From: Proteobacteria bacterium UBA3588
Lineage (GTDB): Bacteria; Pseudomonadota; Gammaproteobacteria; Thiohalomonadales; Thiohalomonadaceae
Direction: 5' to 3'
DNA: 6,699 nt
Assembly: GCA_002376325.1 (NCBI GenBank)
Contig: DFMR01000098.1
Span: forward strand, 3,622 to 10,320
Shown: piece after piece, positions 1-5,236 of the stretch
Numbering within the stretch: the first letter of the stretch is position 1
How the letters are laid out: every line of letters begins with the position of its first letter
The notes under the pieces: generated by a model
Databases searched by the model: none
Told to the model about the DNA's origin: nothing
What the model saw: only the letters and a program-made list of their open reading frames with translations
Program-made: the position numbers and the translations under genes

Positions 1-613
1 CGGCGCTGTAGGCGGTGAAGTTGCTCGACGGCGACAGCGGCACGTAGGGCGGGTCGCAGTAGACGACGTCGCCGGACTTGGCGCGCGCCATGGTCTTGAT
101 GAAATCCTCGTGGCGGAACACGGCGCGGCGCGCCTTGTCGTGGAACAGCAGCATCTCCTTTTCGGGAAAGTAGGGATGTTTGTAGCGGCCGAAGGGGACG
201 TTGAAGCCGCCTTTGGAGTTGTAGCGGCAGAGGCCGTTATAACCGTGGCGGTTGAGGTAGACGAACAGTACGGCGCGGCGGCGCGGCTCGGTGCAGGCAT
301 TGAATTCGGTACGCAGGCGGTAGTAGGCGTCGGCGTTGTTGGTGCCGGGACGGAACAGTTTGCTGCATGCCTTGATGAATTCCGGACCTTCCTGCTTCAG
401 CATCTGGTAGAGGTCGATCAGGTCTTGGTTGCTGTCGCTCAGCAGGTAGCGCCGGTAGCCGGTGTTGAGGAACAGTGCGCCGGAGCCGAGGAACGGTTCG
501 ATCAGCCGGCCGCCGCCGGGCAGGCGCGCCAGGATGCGGTCGAGGAGCCGGAATTTGTTGCCGGCCCACTTGAGGAACGGGCGCGTCGGCACGGTACGGG
601 TATTCATCAACAT
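1..613 (-). CDS. dam: DNA adenine methyltransferase, Dam family (N-terminal 204 residues; C-terminus beyond left edge)
   Basis: The product should transfer a methyl group from S-adenosylmethionine to N6 of adenine, in GATC if it is a true Dam orthologue (family knowledge). The visible 204 residues follow the E. coli Dam order closely. They contain an N-terminal FLKWAGNK segment (about residues 13-20), an SAM-binding FLGSG loop (41-45), a YLNRHGYNGLCRYN block (119-132), NVPFGRYKHPYFP (138-150) and the catalytic DPPY motif (187-190). The gene is cut by the window edge after SSNFTAYSA. E. coli Dam is 278 residues, so roughly a quarter is missing. ATG at 613 is chosen as start; ATG at 607 is an alternative. 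It begins 7 nt after the argA stop with no strong Shine-Dalgarno sequence, so translational coupling to argA is likely. E. coli Dam has G where this protein has N19. Cognate specificity is inferred, not shown. Confidence 0.93.
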   Translation of the reverse strand, partial: MLMNTRTVPTRPFLKWAGNKFRLLDRILARLPGGGRLIEPFLGSGALFLNTGYRRYLLSDSNQDLIDLYQMLKQEGPEFIKACSKLFRPGTNNADAYYRLRTEFNACTEPRRRAVLFVYLNRHGYNGLCRYNSKGGFNVPFGRYKHPYFPEKEMLLFHDKARRAVFRHEDFIKTMARAKSGDVVYCDPPYVPLSPSSNFTAYSA

Positions 614-620
614 GCTGGAC

Positions 621-1937
621 TCATAACGGTTTGATGAACACCTTCGACTTGCGCTGGTAGTTGTACATCGCCTGCCTCTTGATCGGCAGGTCCTTGATGT
701 CGGCGACCTTGAAGCCGCGCTCCAGGAACCAGTGGGCGGTGCGCGTGGTGAGTACGAACAGCCGTTCGATCCCCATATCCCGCGCCTGGCGCTCGATGAA
801 GCCGAGCAGGTCGTCGCCGCGCCCCTGCTTGCGGTAGTCGCGGTGCACCGCCATGCAGGCCAGTTCGCCCACCTGTTCCTCGGCGAAGGGGTAGAGGGCG
901 GCGCAGGCGATGATGGTGCGGTCGCGTTCGGTGACCACGAATTGGTCGATCTCCATCTCCAGCAGTTCGCGCGAGCGGCGCACCAGGGTGCCATCGGCTT
1001 CCAGCGGCGCGATCAGCTCCAGCACGCCGCCGACATCGTCGATGGTGGCGCGGCGCGTCCCCTCGAACTGTTCGCCGCTGACCAGGGTGCCGATGCCGTC
1101 GCGGGTGAACAGCTCCAGCAGCAAGGCGCCGTCAACATGGCGGCTGATCAGGTGGGCGCGGCGCACCCCGGCGCGGCAGGCGCGCAGGGCGCCGCCGAGG
1201 CAGCGCGCCATCTCTTCGCCGAGTTTGCGCAGCAGCGTCTGATTTGCCTCTGCCAGGCTGAGTTCGCGGATCAGGCGCCGCTTGGCGTCCAGCACGCCCT
1301 TGGCGTCGGTGAGGAAGATCAGCTTGTCGGCACGCAGGTAGATCGCCGCCGCCGTGGCCACGTCTTCGGCGCTGAGATTGAAGGTCTCGCCGGTAGGCGA
1401 ATAGCCGAGCGGGGAGAGCACCACGGTGGCGCCGTCGTTGAGCTGTTTCTGCACCGCCTCGGCGTCGATGCGGCGCACCTCGCCGGTGTGCTGGTAGTCG
1501 ATGCCGTTGCGCACCCCCAGCGGCTGCGCGGTGACGAAGTTGCCGGAGGCGACGCGGATGTGGGCGCCGGCCATCGGGGAGTTGGCCAGGCCCATGGAGA
1601 GCAGCGCCTCGATCTCCACACGCACCGTGCCCGCCGCCTCCTTGACGCAGGCGAGGGCGGCGGCGTCGGTGACGCGCAGGCCGTCGACGTATTGCAGTTC
1701 GATGCCGCGCGCCTTGAGCCGCTCCTCGATCTGCGGCCGCGCGCCGTGCACCAGCACCAGCCGCACGCCGAGGCTGTTGAGCAGGCCGATGTCGTGCACG
1801 AAACTGGCGAACTGCTGCTCGGCGATCAGCTCGCCGCCGAAGGTGATGACGAAGGTTCGCCCGCGAAACGCGTTGATGTAGGGCGTGGAGTCGCGAAACC
1901 AGCGGACAAAGGCCTGTTCGTCGGTGGGCGTGGTCAC
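621..1937 (-). CDS. argA: Amino-acid N-acetyltransferase (N-acetylglutamate synthase)
   Basis: The enzyme acetylates L-glutamate with acetyl-CoA, the first committed step of arginine synthesis in the cytoplasm. The 438 residues match the usual length of about 440 for the classical ArgA. Residues about 20-285 form an amino-acid-kinase-like domain (FGGELI at 33-38, LVHGARPQ at 62-69, SPLGYSPTGETFNLSAEDVA at 175-194) that in the family binds arginine for feedback inhibition. Residues about 295-438 form a GNAT domain with the acetyl-CoA loop RKQGRGDDLL (369-378) and the conserved end RGFKVADIKDLP and YNYQRKSKVFIKPL. The start is GTG at 1937, supported by an AAGGA sequence 7 nt upstream. It lies downstream of argE on the same strand and 7 nt upstream of dam. 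A separate promoter-like sequence precedes it. No truncation or missing motif was seen. Confidence 0.96.
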   Translation of the reverse strand: MTTPTDEQAFVRWFRDSTPYINAFRGRTFVITFGGELIAEQQFASFVHDIGLLNSLGVRLVLVHGARPQIEERLKARGIELQYVDGLRVTDAAALACVKEAAGTVRVEIEALLSMGLANSPMAGAHIRVASGNFVTAQPLGVRNGIDYQHTGEVRRIDAEAVQKQLNDGATVVLSPLGYSPTGETFNLSAEDVATAAAIYLRADKLIFLTDAKGVLDAKRRLIRELSLAEANQTLLRKLGEEMARCLGGALRACRAGVRRAHLISRHVDGALLLELFTRDGIGTLVSGEQFEGTRRATIDDVGGVLELIAPLEADGTLVRRSRELLEMEIDQFVVTERDRTIIACAALYPFAEEQVGELACMAVHRDYRKQGRGDDLLGFIERQARDMGIERLFVLTTRTAHWFLERGFKVADIKDLPIKRQAMYNYQRKSKVFIKPL

Positions 1938-1944
1938 AGCGGGG

Positions 1945-1949
1945 TCCTT
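1945..1949 (-). promoter_or_regulatory. Shine-Dalgarno sequence of argA
   Basis: On the minus strand this reads AAGGA, 7 nt before the GTG at 1937. It decides the non-ATG start of argA. The next in-frame methionine is far inside the kinase-like domain. Confidence 0.7.
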
Positions 1950-1973
1950 AGCTTATGGTTGATCGGTCCATGC

Positions 1974-2002
1974 ATTCTCCCGGCAGCGGGATCGTTGTGC
2001 AA
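1974..2002 (-). promoter_or_regulatory. Candidate sigma-70 promoter for argA
   Basis: On the minus strand TTGCAC (1997-2002) and GAGAAT (1974-1979) are separated by exactly 17 nt. The -10 matches the consensus at 4 of 6 positions and the -35 at 3 of 6. It lies between the composite repeat and the argA ribosome-binding site, about 36 nt from the start codon. It would let argA-dam be transcribed independently of argE. This is pattern matching only; no experimental support is available here. Confidence 0.33.
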
Positions 2003-2085
2003 GGGGGAAAATTGCTACGAGTTCGGGGTTCCGGGTTTCGAGTCGTACAGGGCGGAGCTGCGAGCTATAGCGAAGCGCGCAGGCA

Positions 2086-2248
2086 CTAAATAGACGTTCC
2101 GAATGGATGCCCGGTTCGGAACGCTCAGTCCGTAACTCGTGGGAGCCCGGCTGCGCCGGGCGATAGCCCTGGATTCGATCATCGCCCGGCAGAGCCGGGC
2201 TCCCACGGGGGGCCGCTTCTGTGCCTCCGGTTTTTCGCATCGGCTGGC
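2086..2248 (-). repeat. 163-bp composite REP-like element, copy A (between argE and argA)
   Basis: This copy is inverted relative to copies B and C downstream. Counting by hand, it differs from copy C (5071-5233) at 8 of 163 positions. It has two parts. The first is a pair of inverted REP-like units, each starting GTGGGAGCCCGGC and each able to fold on itself (GCCCGGC with GCCGGGC). They lie at 2138-2164 and 2181-2207, and the whole pair is also a long imperfect palindrome. The second is a separate hairpin, CGTTCCGAA at 2095-2103 with TTCGGAACG at 2115-2123. The element's outer ends are TATTTAG on one side and GCCAGCCGATGCG on the other, in its own reading direction. REP-type palindromes are spread by RAYT (TnpA-REP) enzymes in other gammaproteobacteria; none is visible here. 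In a transcript the hairpins could stabilise argE mRNA or attenuate read-through into argA. Confidence 0.9.
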
Positions 2249-2252
2249 CAGC

Positions 2253-2324
2253 AATTCGGAACTTTCATTTGGAATCCGAACACACCAATCAAACTCGGAA
2301 CTACGAATCCGGAATCCGGAACTT
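2253..2324. repeat. Degenerate GGAATCCG/CGGAAC short-repeat tract after argE
   Basis: The stretch contains repeated variants of a short motif: ATTCGGAACT, GGAATCCGAA, ACTCGGAACT and CGAATCCGGAATCCGGAACT, with a perfect tandem of the 7-mer ATCCGGA/TCCGGAA type near 2306-2320. A related GTTCGGGGTTCCGGG tract lies on the other side of copy A near 2020-2036. The sequence encodes nothing recognisable and shows no GC stem followed by a T-run, so it is not an obvious intrinsic terminator. Confidence 0.5.
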
Positions 2325-2328
2325 CTAG

Positions 2329-3471
2329 TTAGCAACAGAAGCGCTCGATCAGCTGCGTCAGGATGCCGATCATCGGCTCGATGCGATCCAGCGCCAAGTA
2401 TTCGTCGGGCTGGTGGGCTTGGTCGATGTCGCCGGGGCCGAGGATGATGGTCTCCATGCCGAGGGCGTTGAGGTAGGGGCCTTCGGTGCAGAAGGCGACC
2501 GCCTCGGCGCTGTGGCCGGTGAGCCGTTCGGCCACCTGGACGATCTCCGATGTTTCCGCGGTATGCATCGCCGGGGTACCGTGGAACAGGCGGCGGATAT
2601 CCAGTTGCAGGCCGCTGCCGGCCAGGGTCTCGCCCAGGCGCCGCTCCATGACGGCGCGCAGCTCGTCCAGTTCCATGCCGGGCAGGGGACGCAGGTCGAT
2701 GTGCAGTTCGCATTCGCCGCAGATGCGGTTGGGGTTGTCGCCGCCGTGGATGTGGCCGAGGTTGAGGGTGGGAACCGGCACGGTGAAACGCGGGTCGCGG
2801 TGACCTGTCTGCAGTTCCTCGCGCCAGGCCAGCAGCTCGCCGATCACCTTGTGCATCCCCTCCAGGGCATTGTTGCCCAGGGCTGGGTTGCTGGAGTGGC
2901 CGGAGCGGCCGGTGAGGCGGATACCTTCCATCATGATGCCCTTGTGGGCGTTGACCGGGCGCAGGCCGGTGGGCTCGCCGATGACGGCGTAGCGCGCCTT
3001 GGGCCGGCCCAGTTCGACCAGCGCCTGGGCGCCGTCCATCGAGCTCTCCTCGTCGGCGGTGGCGAGGAGGATCAGCGGCTGTTGCAACTGCTTGGCGTCG
3101 AAGCGGCGCGCCGCCTCGATGGCGACGGCGAAGAAGCCTTTCATGTCGCTGGTGCCGAGGCCGTAGAGGCGGTTGTCCGCTTCGGTGAGGCGGAACGGGT
3201 CGTGATTCCAGCGCCCCTCGTCGTAGGGGACGGTGTCGGTGTGGCCGGCCAGCACCAGCCCGCCCGGTCCGTTGCCGAGGGTGGCGATGAGGTTGGCCTT
3301 GTGCGGCTGCGTCGGCAGCGGCAGCACCTCGACCTGGAAGCCGAGGTCGACCAGCCACTGTGCCAGCAGGTCGATCACCGGCCGGTTGCTGGTATCGAAG
3401 GCGGGGCTGACGCTGCTCATCGACGGCGTGGCGATGAGGCCGGTGAGCAGGGCGCGCAGGTCGGGTGTCAT
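2329..3471 (-). CDS. argE: Acetylornithine deacetylase (M20 family metallohydrolase)
   Basis: The enzyme hydrolyses N2-acetyl-L-ornithine to ornithine and acetate, the deacetylation step of the linear arginine pathway. The 380 residues equal the usual ArgE length. Di-zinc ligands and catalytic residues of the M20 family are visible: H77-T-D79, D109 in GTSDMKG, E141-E142 in TADEESS, E166 in IGEPTG and H353 in QAHQPDEYL. The lid/dimerisation insert includes HKGIMMEGIRLTGRSGHSS (176-194). The start is ATG at 3471 with GGAA 8 nt upstream, diverging from the acetyltransferase-peptidase gene. argA lies downstream on the same strand. Related M20 enzymes (DapE, carboxypeptidases) are the alternative, but the ArgE-type length, the N-terminal TPSMSSVSPAFDTSN block and the argA neighbour favour ArgE. 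Confidence 0.95.
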   Translation of the reverse strand: MTPDLRALLTGLIATPSMSSVSPAFDTSNRPVIDLLAQWLVDLGFQVEVLPLPTQPHKANLIATLGNGPGGLVLAGHTDTVPYDEGRWNHDPFRLTEADNRLYGLGTSDMKGFFAVAIEAARRFDAKQLQQPLILLATADEESSMDGAQALVELGRPKARYAVIGEPTGLRPVNAHKGIMMEGIRLTGRSGHSSNPALGNNALEGMHKVIGELLAWREELQTGHRDPRFTVPVPTLNLGHIHGGDNPNRICGECELHIDLRPLPGMELDELRAVMERRLGETLAGSGLQLDIRRLFHGTPAMHTAETSEIVQVAERLTGHSAEAVAFCTEGPYLNALGMETIILGPGDIDQAHQPDEYLALDRIEPMIGILTQLIERFCC

Positions 3472-3534
3472 AATAGCGGTTCCATGAGGGTATCCCCGTA
3501 CAAGCCGACATAAAATTCAGAAGCAAAAGATTTT

Positions 3535-3629
3535 AACCTCGGGGCACACGGGGGGCACGGGGATAATTCGAGTATCGGATCTATGTTGTCCGCAATCTTT
3601 GCGCAGACTTCCCCGTGTGCCCCGTGGTT
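3535..3629. repeat. Inverted GGGGCACACGGGG repeat in the divergent promoter gap
   Basis: The left arm at 3535-3553 and right arm at 3611-3629 are complementary over 19 bp with one mismatch, including a perfect 13-bp core (GGGGCACACGGGG with CCCCGTGTGCCCC). A shortened direct copy, GGGGCACGGGG, follows the left arm at 3552-3562. The spacer is 57 nt. Read in the reverse direction it translates to the familiar spurious peptide NHGAHGE, a signature of a dispersed intergenic repeat in many proteobacteria. It sits between argE and the acetyltransferase-peptidase gene, which start in opposite directions, so any promoters of both genes must lie around or inside it. No convincing promoter could be picked out in this 275-bp gap. 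Confidence 0.8.
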
Positions 3630-3737
3630 CATTCTCGGCCTTGGTGTTTTTGAGATAGGTTCTAGTGTAAACGAAGGCCGCATGCTAGAGTCATCCCGTA
3701 ACATCTCGCACCACGTTCGTGGGTGCGTTTGGAGCCT

Positions 3738-3741
3738 GGAG
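3738..3741 (+). promoter_or_regulatory. Shine-Dalgarno sequence of the GNAT-peptidase gene
   Basis: GGAG lies 5 nt before ATG at 3747. It favours that ATG over the in-frame GTG at 3723, which has no comparable motif and would add eight residues unlike a GNAT N-terminus. Confidence 0.6.
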
Positions 3742-3746
3742 CTTCC

Positions 3747-4883
3747 ATGATTCGTTCCGCAAAGGTTGATGATATCGACGCCCTGGTGGCGATCGAGAAC
3801 CGCTGTTTCGACACCGACCGCCTGTCGCGGCGCAGCTTCCGCCACCTGCTCACCAAGGCCCACGCCGTCACCCTGCTGGAACAGTCCGCCAACGCCGTCC
3901 GCGGCTACGTCATGGTGCTGTTCAACGCAGGCACCTCGCTGGCGCGCATGTATTCCATCGCCGTCGATCCCGACAGCCGTGGCCAGGGCGTCGGCCGCGA
4001 CCTGATGCAGGCCGCCGAGGCGGCGGCGCTGGAGCAGGACTGCATCAACATGCGGCTGGAGGTGCGGCGCGACAACCTGGCTTCGATCAAGCTCTACGAG
4101 TCCGTGGGTTACCGTCGGTTCGGCACCTACGAGGATTACTACGAGGATCACATGGGGGCGCTGCGCTACGAAAAGCGCCTGGTGACGCAGCTCAAGCTCG
4201 ACATGGCGCGCGTCCCCTACTATGAACAGACGCTGGAGTTCACCTGCGGCCCGGCGGCGCTGGTGATGGCGATGAAGGCGCTGGACCCGACCATCGAGTT
4301 GAGCCGCGCGCTGGAGATCCGCATCTGGCGCGAGTCGACCACGGTGTTCATGACCTCCGGCCACGGCGGCTGCGGTCCCTACGGCCTGGCGCTGTCGGCC
4401 TACCACCGCGGCTTCGCGGTGGAGGTCTACGTCAATGACGAAGGGGCGCTGTTCATCGATTCGGTGCGCAGCGAGGAGAAGAAGGAGGTGATGCGCCTGG
4501 TGCAGGCGGATTTCCTCGAGGAGATCGACCAGGTGTCGCTGCCGGTGCACTACCGGCGCATCGCGCTGCCGGAGATGCGCCAGGCATTCGAGCAGGGGGC
4601 GATCCCGGTGGTGCTGATCAGCTCCTACCGCATCTACCAGGAGAAGTTTCCCCACTGGGTGGTGGTGACCGGTTTCGACGACCGCTTCATCTACGTGCAT
4701 GACCCGTTCGTGGATCGCGAAAAGGGCAAGAGCGTGACCGACTGCATGAACATGCCGATCCTGCAAAAGGATTTCGAGCGCATGGCGCGCTACGGCAAAT
4801 CGGGCCAGCGTTCTGTATTGATTATCCGCAAACCGAAGGTGGCGCCGCGCAAGGCGGCCGCGTCGAAGAGAGGAAAGCGCTAA
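3747..4883 (+). CDS. GNAT N-acetyltransferase fused to C39-like cysteine peptidase domain
   Basis: The 378-residue protein has two domains. Residues 1 to about 146 are a RimI-like GNAT acetyltransferase. The strand MYSIAVDPDSRGQGVGRDL (68-86) carries the acetyl-CoA loop R/Q-x-x-G-x-G, and LYESVGYRRFGTYEDYY (116-132) is the typical domain end. Residues about 155-362 are a papain-fold C39-like peptidase: Q161 (oxyanion), C167 in FTCGPAAL, H303 in PHWVVVTGF and D319 in YVHDPF form an apparently intact catalytic set. No signal peptide or membrane segment is seen, and the C-terminus is a basic tail, so it is probably cytosolic. The next gene on the strand is an RLAN/RimK-like ligase, and this pairing is conserved in bacteria (family knowledge). 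Substrates of both domains are unknown; acetylation and trimming of a peptide or protein is an inference. Confidence 0.92.
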   Translation: MIRSAKVDDIDALVAIENRCFDTDRLSRRSFRHLLTKAHAVTLLEQSANAVRGYVMVLFNAGTSLARMYSIAVDPDSRGQGVGRDLMQAAEAAALEQDCINMRLEVRRDNLASIKLYESVGYRRFGTYEDYYEDHMGALRYEKRLVTQLKLDMARVPYYEQTLEFTCGPAALVMAMKALDPTIELSRALEIRIWRESTTVFMTSGHGGCGPYGLALSAYHRGFAVEVYVNDEGALFIDSVRSEEKKEVMRLVQADFLEEIDQVSLPVHYRRIALPEMRQAFEQGAIPVVLISSYRIYQEKFPHWVVVTGFDDRFIYVHDPFVDREKGKSVTDCMNMPILQKDFERMARYGKSGQRSVLIIRKPKVAPRKAAASKRGKR

Positions 4884-4936
4884 ATGAAAGTACCGCAAAG
4901 AGTGCAACAGTACACTAGCGCGAGAATCCGGATGTT

Positions 4937-4942
4937 GAGGAG
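4937..4942 (+). promoter_or_regulatory. Stranded Shine-Dalgarno-like GAGGAG upstream of the repeat pair
   Basis: GAGGAG lies just before the first repeat copy, in the 63-nt remnant (4884-4946) between the peptidase gene stop and the repeats. No credible start codon or gene follows it: downstream reading frames run only through repeat sequence. If the repeats (about 4947-5233) are removed in silico, it falls about 10 nt before the ATG at 5237, a usable spacing. I read it as the former ribosome-binding site of the ligase gene. This is inference. Confidence 0.35.
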
Positions 4943-4946
4943 TGGT

Positions 4947-5071
4947 GCCCCGTGGGAGCCCGATTCATCGAGCGATGGTCGAATCCGGGGCTATCGCCCG
5001 GCGCAGCCGGGCTCCCACGAGTTACGGACTGAGCGTTCCGAACCGGGTACCCATTCGGAACGCCTATTTAG
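4947..5071 (+). repeat. Composite REP-like element, copy B (partial, left REP unit degenerate)
   Basis: The right half (second REP unit, the GAGTTACGGACTGAG linker, the CGTTCCGAA/TTCGGAACG hairpin at 5034-5042 and 5054-5062, and the TATTTAG end) matches copies A and C almost exactly. The left 35 bp or so present in A and C (from GCCAGCCG to GCGGCC) is missing. The left REP unit is altered: GCCCGGCTCTGCCGGGC has become GCCCGATTCATCGAGC. This altered arm can still fold differently (GATTC at 4962-4966 with GAATC at 4981-4985, ATCG with CGAT inside). The right half resembles copy A more than the adjacent copy C does. Confidence 0.85.
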
Positions 5072-5233
5072 CCAGCCGATGCGAAAAACCGGAGGCACAG
5101 AAGCGGCCACCCGTGGGAGCCCGGCTCTGCCGGGCGATGATCGAACCCGGGGCTATCGTCCGGCACAGCCGGGCTCCCACGAGTTAGGGACTGAGCGTTC
5201 CGAACCGGGTATCCATTCGGAACGTTTATTTAG
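5071..5233 (+). repeat. 163-bp composite REP-like element, copy C (abuts the ligase start)
   Basis: This is a full-length copy, directly following copy B and sharing its boundary base. It has the GCCAGCCGATGCG end, the paired inverted REP units (GTGGGAGCCCGGC from about 5113, complementary arm ending near 5180), the hairpin at 5196-5204 and 5216-5224, and the TATTTAG end at 5227-5233. The last bases form an in-frame TAG immediately before AAG-ATG, so the downstream coding sequence cannot begin further upstream. Copies B and C together fill most of the 353-bp gap between the two plus-strand genes. Confidence 0.9.
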
Positions 5234-5236
5234 AAG

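Noticed and set aside
732..2093. Long plus-strand ORF (453 codons) opposite argA, and the shorter one at 110-634 opposite dam
   Set aside because: Mirror frames of high-GC genes. The translations are alanine/glycine/valine/glutamine-rich with no recognisable domain, while the minus-strand frames match ArgA and Dam closely.
1953..2240. Minus-strand ORF of 95 codons over copy A
   Set aside because: It translates the same repeat as the ORF at 4884-5240; shared sequence comes from the element, not from a protein family.
2086..2248. Copy A hairpins as intrinsic terminator of argE
   Set aside because: The GC stems are not followed by a T-run in the direction of argE transcription. Attenuation or mRNA-end stabilisation is possible, but a terminator call is not supported.
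2413..3513. Plus-strand ORF of 366 codons opposite argE
   Set aside because: Shadow of argE. It has no motifs, and the opposite strand has every M20 catalytic residue.
3723..3746. Upstream GTG start extending the GNAT-peptidase protein by eight residues
   Set aside because: No Shine-Dalgarno motif precedes it, whereas ATG at 3747 has GGAG 5 nt upstream and gives the usual MIRxAxxxD GNAT beginning.
3468..4907. Minus-strand ORF of 479 codons opposite the GNAT-peptidase gene
   Set aside because: Shadow ORF. It runs into the NHGAHGE repeat, which is a known source of spurious peptides.
4947..5233. Repeats B and C as a CRISPR array or as a RAYT gene fragment
   Set aside because: There are no short identical direct repeats with unique spacers of constant size; the units are 125-163 bp palindromic elements and carry no transposase motif.
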